Positions 43,817-54,807 of a stretch of DNA of 64,000 nt are shown here, piece by piece; the first letter of the stretch is position 1, and each line of letters begins with the position of its first letter. The notes under the pieces were generated by a model. That model was given only the letters and a program-made list of their open reading frames with translations. It was not told the origin of the DNA and did not search any database. The position numbers were made by a program, and so were the translations under genes. The stretch lies in assembly GCF_000264905.1 (NCBI RefSeq), contig NW_006763131.1, positions 1,858,605 through 1,922,604 of the forward strand. Direction: 5' to 3'. The stretch is from Stereum hirsutum FP-91666 SS1. Taxonomy: Eukaryota; Basidiomycota; Agaricomycetes; Russulales; Stereaceae.

Positions 43817-46800
43817 ATGGCCGCATATGTCCCTCACCCACCTCGTCCTCGTCCCTCTGACGCCCACATCCGCCCACCTCACAGGCCGGCCTCGCTGCAC
43901 TCCTCTGCCAAGCGATCCCCTTCCGCCACCTCCGACTGGTTCGACGCCCCGTCCTCCGTGCACAACGACCCCAGCCTCGCCTTCATCCCACCCGTCCCCC
44001 GTCTCGTCCTCGACCACGCAGAGCCCATCCCTCGTCCGCGCACGACCCCGCCAGAGTCCACCCAGGACGCGATGCCACTCCGCAAAGGCAAAGGCCAGCA
44101 CCTTCCCTCCCTCCTCGGCACCCTCTCCACCACCACTGCCAACGACCCCGCTTTCTCTTCCAACCCCTCCTTCAACCCGCACTCTTCCAACGATGCCTTC
44201 CTCAAACCACCCCCCACACCCCAACGAGGCCGCACCCCCGAAACGCGCCGTTTCTCCGAACTAAGCCTGCTCCCCTCCCCCGCCTGGGACTCCCGTCCGT
44301 CCTACACTAGTACTCCCCACCCTTACCTGAACGGCCTCCAGGCAGTCCCCCTATCCGATCACGATCTCGCCGCCACCTCCATCGGAATGATGGCCATCTC
44401 CTCTCCCTCTTCCCACACCTCCTCCTCCGGCTCCTCTTCGTGGTCTTCGCACGATAGCTCAGAGATACTCACCCCTGTCGATACAGCTCCGGTCGTACAG
44501 GATGCAAACACGAAGGCTCAGAGAGGTCGTCTTCCACCGGCTTATGTCGCGGACCCTAGTGCCGATCCTGCGTCGAGCGCCCATGCTAATGCCAACAACT
44601 CTAATCCTGGAAACTCTGCCTCTGCCTCTGTTTCTCCTTCTGCGACTTCCGCTCAACGACCTCAGAAACAACGCAAGAGAACGTCCAGTCGTCCCCCGCC
44701 GGCTGAGATCACACCCATAGAAGAGCTGGAGGAAACGACGTCGATTCATCGGTTGCGACATACGCCTGAACCTGAACGGAATTATCGAAGTGCTAGTACG
44801 CCTCCGACTCGAGCGGCGGTTGGAGAGGCCAGTTATGCGCCTATGCCTCAGCCGCAGGTGCTACCGTCACAGGGCCAGGTTCGACCACCACCACCACGAC
44901 CATCACGGTCACAAACGCAGACTCAGGCTCAGGCTTCATCACGTCCTGTAAGTACGCGTCCTTCTCCTCCTTCCCATCCTTTCTCATCTTCATCATCAAT
45001 TCACTCAGTTACATCCACCCACACTCACACCCACACTCACACTCACACTTACACTCACATACAGACACACAAAAAAGGCTCAACGGACGCCTCGAACCCG
45101 CTCGTGCTCAACCTCAAACCAGGCCAGATCGCGCCTGCCTCTATCTTCCAGCCTCCGCCGAGGATGACTTCTCTACATTCTCATTCTCATTCTCCTTCTC
45201 ATCCCCATTCTCATTCCCATGCTCCGTATCCTCCTCCGCCTTCCGCGTATTCCCAGCCGACTGCAGCGTATGTAAGCCAAGGACAAGGACAAGAAGAGGA
45301 GGCGGAATACAGACAACCCCCCCACGCAGCGATGTATCCCCCTTCCCAAAACTCACCAACCCTGCCAAATCCGCCAAATCCGCCTCGCCGCGCGAACACG
45401 ATGCCGCCCGGGATTTCTGGGGTGGGGGATCTATACGGCGTCCCCCCACCTCCTCCGCCTGCTCAGTCGCCATGGGGTGAAGTGCCGGGACAAGGGATGA
45501 TGATGCCGCGTGAAGCACCGGTTTATAGACCTACGCCATCGCCACCTGGACCTTCGCCGACGCCGCCTGGGATGAGAGGGTCGTCGACGCCGCCTGGGAT
45601 GAGAGGTTCACCGGTGCCTCCTGCGTTGCGAGGGTCGTCGACGCCGACGCAGCCTGTGTTGAGACCTTCACCAACACCAACACCGACACCGCCGTACACA
45701 CCATCGCCGGTTAATGGATCTTCGCCTGTGTATGCCTCGTCCTCGTCACCAATGAAGGGTTCGTCTCCGGTCAACCGTTCGCAAACTTCGGCCTCACCCG
45801 CCGCGGTGTCGAGAATACGAGCAGTACAGGGCAATAGACGGACGGCGTCGGAGGGGGTGTTTCAACAGGTGCCGATTCCTAATGATATGCTGGGAGTGGG
45901 AGGAAGTGGAGGAGGAGGAGGAGTTCCGTTGGCGTTGATGCCAGGCCAAGGACTGGGACAAGGACAAGGACAAGGACAGAGGTCGTCGCCACAACCACAG
46001 CCTCCTACGCCTACCTCGCACGGATACGGACAAGAATATCGTAGAGATGTGGGTATGGGTATGGGTATGGGTATGAACGCACCAGCACCAGCACCACCAC
46101 CACCACCACAGTTACCGCGACACGCTACAGCCCCCTCCGTACCTAGCCGTAATCATCGTCGAGACCTGAGCGCACCACCGCCCCCGCTTCCGCGACATGC
46201 CACTGCACCTCCTTCGACGACGGCACGGTATGAACCTCCTTCACGAACCCTAGCGCATGAACGACCCGAACCACCAGATATCCACGTCCCCCCGCCGCCA
46301 CCACCCCCTTCTATATCCTCGTCTGCGAGCACGAACGGGAGGGGTTTGAAACCGAGTCATGTGCCGAGGAGATTGGTGATGCCGATGCCGCTTGCGGGCT
46401 CAGCGGGGTCTGGGTCGGTTGGCGGGGGTGGTGGGTATGATGGTGCTGGTGGAGGAAGTGGAGGAAGTAGAGGAGGAGAAGGTGTGGGAGGAAACTACGA
46501 CCCCTACGCCATGCCGGAGCGGAGAGTCCAGAGATCTCAAACGATGGACCCAGGTTCTAGTTCATATCAGGAAAGGTCCCAGGGACAGGGTCAGATGCAA
46601 GGAAAAGCGAGCACGATACCGATGGCGCCGGTTAGTGGACCGGGTTCGAGGAATGTGTTGAGGAAGAAGGGGACGGTGAGTAGGGGTGGCACTGGGAATG
46701 GGAATGGAGCTGGGAATGGAGGGGAACGTGAACGTGAACGGCAGCCTACACTTCCGGGGATTCAGCCGCATGATACTGCACCACCGTCGTCGTCTTTCAA

Positions 46801-47251
46801 CTACCAACCTCCACCATCCAACAACGACAACAACTATCCCTCAAACTCAAACTCAAACTCAAACCCAAACCCAAACCCCTCAAGCTCGAACCTCAGACCA
46901 CCACAACCAAGAGAACAACAACCCTACGATCCCCCCGTCCAACCGCCCCAACGCTCCCAAAGCCTCTACATATACGGCGGTGACGTGCAGGTGGGGATGC
47001 AGGCGGGGATGGTGGATCGGGAGGAGGTGGAGATCGCGATGGCGAGGGCGATGGTTAAGGAGGTGGCGATTAGGGAGAGGGAGGAGAGGGAGGAGGCGGC
47101 GATTAGGGAGAGGGAGGCGACGTTGAGTACGGCGGGGATTGGGGGCGGTGTGGGGGCGGGAGGGATGGGAGGAAGTGGAAGTGGAAGTGGAGGGGGAGGA
47201 GGGGCGGGGAGAGAGAAGAAGGTGTCCAGGAGGTTGACGAAGAAGCGGTAG
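43817..47251 (+). CDS. Proline-rich disordered protein of about 1,100 residues
   Basis: The frame is open from the ATG at 43817 (MAAYVPHPPRPRPSDAHIRP) to a stop at 47251, with a TATA-like AT-rich stretch 50 bases before. It is dominated by Pro, Ser, Gly, Gln and Thr, with repeated PPGMRGSSTP-type and PRHATAP units. A few candidate linear motifs occur (SDWFDAPSSVHNDPSLAF, LNLKPGQIAP, a conserved-looking RNVLRKKGTV), and a charged helix rich in Arg/Glu (REREEREEAAIREREATL) sits near the end before SRRLTKKR. I do not recognise the family. The proline-rich motifs would suit SH3 or WW partners, but that is inference. A GTAAGT...ACAG segment at 44948-45064 has a multiple-of-three length and no stop, so it may be an intron or coding; this changes the length by 39 residues. 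Confidence 0.65.
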   Translation: MAAYVPHPPRPRPSDAHIRPPHRPASLHSSAKRSPSATSDWFDAPSSVHNDPSLAFIPPVPRLVLDHAEPIPRPRTTPPESTQDAMPLRKGKGQHLPSLLGTLSTTTANDPAFSSNPSFNPHSSNDAFLKPPPTPQRGRTPETRRFSELSLLPSPAWDSRPSYTSTPHPYLNGLQAVPLSDHDLAATSIGMMAISSPSSHTSSSGSSSWSSHDSSEILTPVDTAPVVQDANTKAQRGRLPPAYVADPSADPASSAHANANNSNPGNSASASVSPSATSAQRPQKQRKRTSSRPPPAEITPIEELEETTSIHRLRHTPEPERNYRSASTPPTRAAVGEASYAPMPQPQVLPSQGQVRPPPPRPSRSQTQTQAQASSRPVSTRPSPPSHPFSSSSSIHSVTSTHTHTHTHTHTYTHIQTHKKGSTDASNPLVLNLKPGQIAPASIFQPPPRMTSLHSHSHSPSHPHSHSHAPYPPPPSAYSQPTAAYVSQGQGQEEEAEYRQPPHAAMYPPSQNSPTLPNPPNPPRRANTMPPGISGVGDLYGVPPPPPPAQSPWGEVPGQGMMMPREAPVYRPTPSPPGPSPTPPGMRGSSTPPGMRGSPVPPALRGSSTPTQPVLRPSPTPTPTPPYTPSPVNGSSPVYASSSSPMKGSSPVNRSQTSASPAAVSRIRAVQGNRRTASEGVFQQVPIPNDMLGVGGSGGGGGVPLALMPGQGLGQGQGQGQRSSPQPQPPTPTSHGYGQEYRRDVGMGMGMGMNAPAPAPPPPPQLPRHATAPSVPSRNHRRDLSAPPPPLPRHATAPPSTTARYEPPSRTLAHERPEPPDIHVPPPPPPPSISSSASTNGRGLKPSHVPRRLVMPMPLAGSAGSGSVGGGGGYDGAGGGSGGSRGGEGVGGNYDPYAMPERRVQRSQTMDPGSSSYQERSQGQGQMQGKASTIPMAPVSGPGSRNVLRKKGTVSRGGTGNGNGAGNGGERERERQPTLPGIQPHDTAPPSSSFNYQPPPSNNDNNYPSNSNSNSNPNPNPSSSNLRPPQPREQQPYDPPVQPPQRSQSLYIYGGDVQVGMQAGMVDREEVEIAMARAMVKEVAIREREEREEAAIREREATLSTAGIGGGVGAGGMGGSGSGSGGGGGAGREKKVSRRLTKKR
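45017..45060 (+). repeat. (CACACT)n-type microsatellite
   Basis: Alternating CACACT/CACACC hexamers lie inside the candidate intron of the proline-rich gene. If translated they give a His-Thr repeat. Confidence 0.8.
46047..46074 (+). repeat. (GGTATG)n hexamer repeat in coding sequence
   Basis: Four hexamer copies encode a Gly-Met dipeptide repeat in the proline-rich protein. Confidence 0.8.
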
Positions 47252-48540
47252 GGCGTTGGGTGTTTGGTGGTTGGTTGAGTATGGGACTTTGCTTTGGGAG
47301 TTTTTGTTGTTGCGTTGATCGACTTGACATTTACTTGCTCTTGTTCTTCTTACTTGCGTTTCCTTTCTTGGGCTTGGGATGGACTGAAAATGCGTCTTTT
47401 GGGTCTTTGTTGCTCGTTCTCCTTTCCTGTTCTTGTTGTCGCTCTGTCTGTCTGTACGTCGTTACATCACTATTATCAGTTATTTGAAGCTCTCGTGTTA
47501 CCTAATATCTAGTATATCCCACACATCATCATCATCATCATCATCATCATCGTTACCCGGCTAGCTAAATTACTATATCATCATCATGCTCTGTGCTCTG
47601 CGCTATGACTTCGCTAATACTTTTGTTCTTATTTCTTTTTGACGTCTCAGGCTGTTTTCTTGGAGGCCACGGCCTTGGACACTCACTCGTGCATATATCA
47701 CGAGAATTATATACTTACACATTCACATCCACATCCACATACGACACGTTGAACGCCTTCTTCGACATATTTTTCCAAGGTCTGTCCGGGGAGACCACTT
47801 AATACATGTACGAGGCTCATCTCAATGTTCAACGTTCATTCCTAGTCCGACTCCGAGGTCGCCGTCCCAGTTACCGTCGTGCGCTTCTCATTGTCCCTGC
47901 TTCTCCGCCCTTCGTTCCTGCCGTAACGTTTGTTCGTCGACGCCTAACGTAACGGTTCCCGTGCGTCGGGAACGATTGCTTATGTGGGTGCGACGGTGAA
48001 CTCGCTAGCGCTTGTCAGTTGGGCTTCAAGGGGTGGGTCGCTTAGCGGGAGACGGAGGCTGTGAGTATGTATATTCACTGAATAGGGGGACTTGTTGCAT
48101 GTTCGCCGTTCCGTGTTTTTCTTCTTTCGCTTTTTTGCTTCTCACTTTTCACTATTTCGAGGTCCTGCGATCCAGAATGACCGTGACGGACGTGCAATGG
48201 CAGCCTTCGATACCTGCCAGTGGGAGGGCGGACTGAGTTGCTTGCCAGTAGGTCCTTCATACCCTTCGAACCGAAGCCGCAAGATTGCCAAAGACGAATA
48301 ATTATGGTGTAGTTCGCCATATATTGTTTTATAGTCGTTTGTAAGTAATTCGCTTTTTCTGATTGGTCGTCACTAATCCTCCTTATCATTCTTACGGTGC
48401 AATATTAATCACAAGTGAATTTTATACGACAGCTGCTACATCGTCATCCAAGACTAATATTGCGCAGACTCCCCTGCAAGTAAATCCCGTTGAACGCACG
48501 GAGATACGGTACCGGCACCGACGTCCGCCCGTGTCCTTCC
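47252..48540. other. Intergenic region
   Basis: I see no gene. A (CAT)n microsatellite of about nine units lies at 47524-47551, and a short hairpin (gttcccg, 5-base loop, cgggaac) near 47955. The right end leads into an unrecognised intron-rich gene. Confidence 0.5.
47524..47551 (+). repeat. (CAT)n microsatellite
   Basis: About nine perfect CAT trinucleotides lie in non-coding DNA after the proline-rich gene. Confidence 0.9.
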
Positions 48541-50793
48541 ATGCCCGCCCTCGAGCACTACGTAGGTGGCGCAGAATACTTAATGCGCCCGCAGACGACG
48601 ACGCTGATGATGCCCGTAAGTATGGCACATGCCGGGTGCCCTGCCCTGACGTTCTCCTTCAAGTTCCAAGACCTTTGTCGCGCGCCAATTGCAATACAAG
48701 CTACATACCGAAAAAAGAAGGTATGTAGATGCATCTGGGGTCAAGATCCAAGATGATGTACGTGTCGTGGGATTCAAAGCGTGGGCATGCACATACTGAA
48801 TCCGGCGGCGCGTTCATCCATCTGGTCCAGAGCTCGAGCCTTCCTTCCTGAAGCCTGAGGACGGAGAGGCTTGGGGAAGAGGGAAGGAGGAAGGAGGAAG
48901 GAAGACGGTGAACTCTTGTTGGAGCAAAATGGTTCTCGCGACTCCTTCCACTTGGTAAGTGGTTCTTACCTCACAACCGTGTTAAAATCTGTGCTCGCCC
49001 GGAGTCTCCCTTCGTCTGTCGCCGTTAAGCTTACAGTTTGAAGGGATCTGTTGTTGCCACAGGGGGACTTTCAAGCCTCAAGGTCCAGGTACTCTTTCCC
49101 CATTCCGCCTCTCGAAATCTCGCGGTTCGCGGTATGCAAGGGGATGCACAATGCGACTCTAAAATCTCCGGAGGGATCTGTGACGCCTCGAATCCGAGTC
49201 GTTCGTCGAGTCGAGTCGAGTCGAGATTCAGCCACCATCACTGCTTACCTATCAGAAACCCTATCTGACTATGATAGATATCCGTCGTGCCTTTCCTTGG
49301 TAAGTAGCACACGTCCTGCAGCTAGGATCCTGGGATGAGGATACCGGTGGCGGCGAAGTCTAGGTCTGGTCCTATTGTTTTTTCTGATAGTTGCAGCAGG
49401 ACGTGTACGTCGTGATCCGAATGTGCTACGTCGGCGAGTCGCGACGCCACAACCTCGAGATATCGGCCATCTCAGGCTGAAGGTCGCGCAAACGGTCGGT
49501 GTACATAATCTGTGTATTCATACCGGTCGTCGTGAGTATCGCTGTGTGTCGACCAGTCATACTGCCCATTACATCTTCCTCTGCTTAAAATAGTGAAGAA
49601 CATCACGTTGAATCCAAACACCGTAAATCTCAACCATTCGAGCCTCGAGTTAATTATTATCGAGCACTGGGACGGATCTCCCCACCGACTCGGAGCGTCG
49701 GGCGTGGAAATTTAATATTCATCGAGTCGCTGTCGCTGTCAACAGTCAACGCACTAGGACTCGACATGTACTACATAACAGCTCGACACCGACCAACCGA
49801 CTGACGGTCTGCTCCCGCTCTTCCCGCCCGTAAGTGATAGATGCCAACGTTTACCATACCGTGGGCCCGTTGCGGTCGGAAGTCGGGCCCGGCGGGAGTA
49901 ATGTGTGTGGACTGATGCAGAGCGGGAAGGTGCGGCAAATGGAGGCCCAAAATGCATCTGCGAGGGGAGGTAAGTAGACTTGGGAGGAGCTCGAGGGTAC
50001 GGAAGTAGTGATTCATTGCGGGAAGAAGCAACATCTGAGGAATGAGGAGGAAGGCTCCCCATGATTCGCGGGGATCTCACACGAATCACGACTCGAACTC
50101 GTGCGGAAAGAAGGGGCATATTGCGCCCGATTGTACGTACTACTTATATATGCCAATGACTAGTTGACTGCCGACGTCAGAATGAACGAACGAATCAGCG
50201 AAATTCGAAGGAATTTAAATTAGGAAGACAGCTCTGCTACTGTAACATTCGTGATGTTTCCATCCGACGAATCAGAGCGAAGGAGCCGTTCGACGAATGA
50301 GATTAATCAGAGACGACGGCGAATCAGAGCAGGCCGAAGGTCAAATTGTGCAAAATCCGGCGGCGGATGTGTCCGCAGGCAGCTTTGTGATCTCGAGGTC
50401 AAAGAGCGGTGTGAGTGGACCAATGTGGAAATCTCAGGAGGACATCCAGAGCTCAAGTTTTTTTTGGTAATCAATCTGAATCTCACAGGTCAGGACCATA
50501 TGAGCGCAGATGAGCGCATGCGTGAATTCCTCTCTCGCTCCGTCTTATTCAGATGCGCCAAAGAAAAGGTAAGTCGGAATTGGCAAAAGAAAAGGGCTTC
50601 TCGACTCTAAGGACAGAAGATGCAGACTCCGACTTATTACCTCGAGGCTCTCGACCCGCGTTCTTTCAGGGCCGTCGGCGGTCTGCTTCGAAGTGCGACG
50701 TCGGACATTTTAACATCTGCACAAATAAAGCAAGATATCGATGACGATGAGGTCAGCATGGCTTTTGGGTCTGAGAATGTGTACAGGCGCTAA
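48541..50793 (+). CDS. Unrecognised intron-rich gene; structure partly resolved
   Basis: No long open frame exists here, but a series of short coding-like exons joined by good splice sites does. Exon 1 (48541-48615) encodes MPALEHYVGGAEYLMRPQTT plus TLMMP. After a 48-nt intron exon 2 (48664-48720) encodes FQDLCRAPIAIQATYRKKK, both in phase 0. Further candidates are PLEISRFAVCKGMHNATLKS to about 49299, LGSWDEDTGGGE at 49322, QDVYVVIRMCYVGESRRHNL with EISAIS near 49398, AEGQIVQNPAADVSAGSFVI at 50333, QDHMSADERMREFLSRSVLF at 50489, and the last exon (50617-50793) KMQTPTYYLEALDPRSFRAV ending FGSENVYRR. Middle exons, roughly 49475-50330, are unresolved, and some junctions use weak sites, so the gene could be decaying. 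I cannot name the family and see no membrane segment or signal peptide. Confidence 0.45.
49203..49222 (+). repeat. Short (GAGTC)n pentamer repeat
   Basis: Four near-perfect cgagt units in the middle of the unrecognised gene. A candidate exon runs through it. Confidence 0.6.
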
Positions 50794-51185
50794 GTACAGA
50801 TCTCGGGGCGCGTGTAGCGATGGGTTGCGTATACATGGTGGAGGGTACAACGGAGACTGTCCGTGGTCAAGAAGAACAAGAGAAAATGGCGTGGCGTGTC
50901 CGTGGAGGGGCGTAACAGGTTGAATCTACAAATCCCAAGAAAGAGAAGGAGAGAAAACCAAGATGGATGAGGTGGTGAGCAACGAGTGTGCGGAAGTCGA
51001 GGAAGGGGGGAGGGGCATGAACAGCGGGCAACGATAGATAGCTATGCGTACAGGGGTAGCCATGAATGCGAGTGAGATAAGAACGAGAAGGGAAGAAGTG
51101 AATCGGAAGGAGCAGGGAAGGATAGAGGAGAAATATCGTGAACAATGAGGGAACTGATTCTGGGTAGTCCGAGATCGAGAATGCT

Positions 51186-52557
51186 TCAATACGAAGAGTC
51201 GTTGTCACTACTGGAATCGGAGCTAGGGGTTTGATAAGAGCGAAGGAGCTCCTCGTATGGGGATGTCACGGACGAAGGGACGGGCGGCAGAGAGCGTTTT
51301 CCACTGTTGGAGGCGATCCAGTCGTGCAGGATGGTGTTAAACCTGTCGACAACGCATGTATGAGAATCGTACAGTGTCTCGATGACAGCAAGCAAGCGAG
51401 ACGTACTGCTTAGAATGCGTTACGCAGGAGAAGTGAGGGCTGTTCGGAATATGCGTTATCCTCGCATCGACGTTCGCATCCTTGAGCGACGCATGCAGCT
51501 CTTCCAAATACTCCAAAGGATATGCGATATCCGCGCCGCTATGGATAAGGAGGATGGGGCATTTTACTTTCATCAAGTTTTCGCGGCAGTGGGGCTCGCG
51601 CTTGGTGAAGAAACCGACAAGGATGTCGTATGCCTCGTCGAGGTTGTCGCGTCTCCAGTTGCCAGTCGCCTGAGGAACGGCAGACGAGACCAGGCTGTTG
51701 GCCACAGGACTTTGAGATCATGAGAATATTGAGAAGTAACGGGGCTACAGCCAGACGTACGGGGAGATTATGCCATGTGTCGTATTGTTGAAGCCCAGCT
51801 GCACAGCTCCATAGACCGCATCGGTGAGTGCCTCTTCGTCGATGTAGTTAGGGTTCTCGTATGCCTGTGCCCAGCAGTCGTAGACTTCCTGACGACCTTC
51901 GGCCACGTCTTGAGGCTAGTAGGTCCGAGAATGAAGAGTTAGCTCACGCGATAGAGCAGATGGCAGAAAACTTAGAACGCACCTCTCGTAGTGGTAGAGG
52001 TGAGAGCATAAGAAGAGACAGGACGAGCTGCGGGTAGTCCATAGCGAGTGACAGACCCGCACATGCGCCCATCGACAGACCGACTATATGACATGGTGGA
52101 AGTTGTAGTGCGTTCTATTCGAGACAGCGGGAGAAGTTTGAGTACAATGGAGTTCGAACATGATGCTTAGGAATGGAAGGTCTCCCACCATAACTGAAGC
52201 AATGTCCCGAGCCGCGTCTGTCCGGTTATAGTCCTTGGGAACGGGGCCCACGGTGTCACCATGAAGTCGAGAGTCCATAGCTACGAGGTTGAATCTTCGC
52301 AGGGAGGCATTCGAGAACTGCACTGCGGAGCAAAAAAGGGAATGCAAAAGAAAGTTAGTCCCACCGTCCATATCATTCAGATATCGCGCTTCCAAGGACT
52401 CACGGTGGAATATCTGCTGTGGAATATAGACTGGGTGAATGAAGAAAAGAGTTGGCAGACTGGGGTCGATGGAAGGTGCCGAGGGATTTGTAGGCGTTGA
52501 AATGGTGTAATTGACCCGTGCGGGGCCGTTTGAATTACTAATCTCTACGAAAGGCAT
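51186..52557 (-). CDS. Alpha/beta-hydrolase fold protein
   Basis: The ATG at 52557 starts MPFVEISNSNGPARVNYTIS. The first strand LPTLFFIHPVYIPQQIFH contains the oxyanion-region HP motif. After an intron comes FNLVAMDSRLHGDTVGPVP, and the next exon junction gives LQLPPCHIVGLSMGACAGLS with the nucleophile elbow G-L-S-M-G. Later segments are LSLLMLSPLPLREPQDVAEG, EAYDILVGFFTKREPHCREN, CPILLIHSGADIAYPLEYLE (acid residue) and PNSPHFSCVTHS (catalytic His). The C-terminal exon ends TPSSDSSSDNDSSY. The triad Ser-Asp-His is complete, so it is likely an active esterase or hydrolase; the substrate is unknown. About five introns are present. There is no signal peptide, so it is probably cytosolic. Such single-domain hydrolases are common and multiplied in Agaricomycetes. 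Confidence 0.8.
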
Positions 52558-54807
52558 TGCTGACCAGGTTGGAAAGGGTGTCTGTGGGTAGAGGGATGGG
52601 AGGAGACGTCAGAGGTAGGGCGGCGTCATCCACGCGTCGCTCTTTGACTTTTATACGAAGAGATTCCTCACCTAACCCTATAAGCGGAAGGTATTAGGCA
52701 CCGCTAATCCGAACTTCGTCGTCGAACAATTCATTGGAAATGGTTTAGGAACCCAATCACAACGCAAATCCACATCGCCGGTCTACATAAGCACTGCAAA
52801 GGCCCGATAAAACTTGCCCCTGCAAAGCTAGGTCGATGATTTGATCCAGCCGCCGAAACAACCGAGAACACAGGGGACCGGTCTGGGGAGGGAAGCCCTC
52901 CGTATTATCCCTCTTCTATTCCTTCCCTCTTTGGGCGTACCGTGGATTTTGTGCTTGCATTCCGTCACTGGTTGCATATGGAAGTCTCAGTTGCATCAGC
53001 ATCTGCTATAGTTAGTAGAACAAGGGAAGACGGGAGGCGGGTGTCGTTTCTGCTTCGACCGAGGTGGAACAGGCCGTAGCCGAGCGCACCCGCATTGTTG
53101 CTGGAAAATCGGAGCTGCATTTAGGCGCTAAAAACGGGTGCGCAAGTTCACGACCCAAAGAGTCCGGGGAAACGGGTCCAGGGCGTCGGAAACAACTGAA
53201 ATTTCCCCATTTGGATTCGTATTCCCCGCACTGTGTCCGCGTGCGGCGATCCATGCCTCCTGCGCTTTGACTCCAAAATGTAGAGGAGCAGCCAAGGAGC
53301 AGCTTGCCACAGAATCCATCAGTTTGTGATTTTCCGCATAACCAACACCACCAACGCAGCACTCGGATGCCGAAGTCGAGAAAAGCTGGCCGCTATTGTA
53401 CGCGGCGACCAGCAGAAAGCTGTGACCGCGCGACTCTCTGATAGCCATATCAGTTGAAATGGAAAGCGCCGGTCCACCCATGCGTTCTCTGTGGACGGCT
53501 GAGCCCAAGCTGAGCCCAACGTCGCCTGTTGGAACACGGACAATATACTTACTTCCGTTGAGATATCGGTTGGATTCGATAAAACCCGCTGCAAAAGACG
53601 GATCGGGGACCAGAAGCAAACGCTAGAACGCCCATTCGAACAAATTCAGGCCTGAGGCCTGAGGGCCGAGGTCAGAAGTGTTTGACATCCAGCCTAGGGG
53701 TATATAAACACACTGAGCGATGAATTTGAGAATATGCCACATCCCGTATTTTTCTTAAGACATGATCCACTTTAATGGACAAAAGCCTCAGAGCCACCGA
53801 GCTGCAAATAAACATAGCGGGTGCCAAGTAAAGCGTCGGCGGTATGATTTCCTGTTTTTGCCAACATTTGCGGGGCGGGCGATCATTGGAATACCCTCGA
53901 TCTACTGCGGCTTGCAGAGGTCGACTTTGTTGACTGCATCCGGCCCCCGTTTGAATCGGCGAACTAGGCCACCCTGGACAGTAGACGGCGAGTTGCTATC
54001 CATTAGCGGCGCATGTACGACGCAAGGGCGGCAATATTGTACATGAACGAACGTACTTTGCAGAGCCTTTTTTCCAAGCTCGTCCTCAAATGTTACATCT
54101 GTGATCTTCGCGGTAGATATAAAAATCGCAGGTACTCGCGGACAGCCCTGTCAAGGAAGCTGATGTAAAGGAAGCTGATGTATATGTTCAGTTATTCTGA
54201 CTGTCCGTGACTAGGACTACGCACCACAATCCAGATGGGGCGGATCAGACACGGCTGGATTTCATTAGAGGCGGGTGCCAGGAAGACTAATATCGGGAGG
54301 ATGCAACACCAAAAGCCAGCTCTTGAGGGCTCGAAGACGTTCTTTGGGTACTGTACATCGGGCGTGGTGAACTGAATGCATACTGCCACATAGCATGGAA
54401 GGTGTCCGTCGTAGAGGACATGCTGGTGCCCAACCACATAGAAGGGCGAGTAAGGTAACTGCATAAATGGTACTATGCAAACCCCGTCGAACTTATTATC
54501 GAGCCCAGGCGATGCATTATCGAGCCTTGACTATCTTTTATAATAGCGAGACGTACACAGATCGGAGGCGGGGAAGACCAGACTCACGTACTTGGCTGCG
54601 GAAGTATGCGCAACAAACTCACCTGGGGTCCACATTCTCCGGTATAAGTCGTTGTTTGTCATTGCCACAGTCCTCGGAAACTTTGATTGAGGTCATTGGC
54701 CTATCATTCACCCTACTGAAGCAGAATCATGAAACGTGCGGGTGAGAACATGCATAACGAGGCGACACCGGTTTACAGGGGAATGAGACAAGTAGATGAC
54801 GATACAA
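52558..54807. other. Sparse region without a supported gene
   Basis: This is 2.2 kb with only scattered open frames. The longest, 163 codons on the minus strand at 53128-53619, starts with TTG and resembles nothing I know. A 90-codon minus-strand frame with a true ATG at 54464 (MQLPYSPFYVVGHQHVLYDG) is hydrophobic but unsupported. A TATA-like element (tatataaa) at 53701 has only a 12-codon frame after it. It may hold decayed sequence. Confidence 0.4.

Noticed and set aside
43827..44264. Second plus-strand frame and minus-strand frames over the proline-rich gene
   Set aside because: Shadows caused by GC-rich codon positions; the 1,144-codon frame is the consistent one.
47945..47970. Small hairpin gttcccg/cgggaac
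   Set aside because: Only seven paired bases with no neighbouring element; likely chance.
53128..53619. 163-codon minus-strand frame
   Set aside because: Starts with TTG, has no recognisable motif, and no splice-linked exons were found.
54265..54480. 71-codon frame that looks like a small secreted protein (HSTIYAVTLLALLCGWAPA)
   Set aside because: The apparent start is TTG, not ATG, and no cysteine pattern or neighbour supports an effector.
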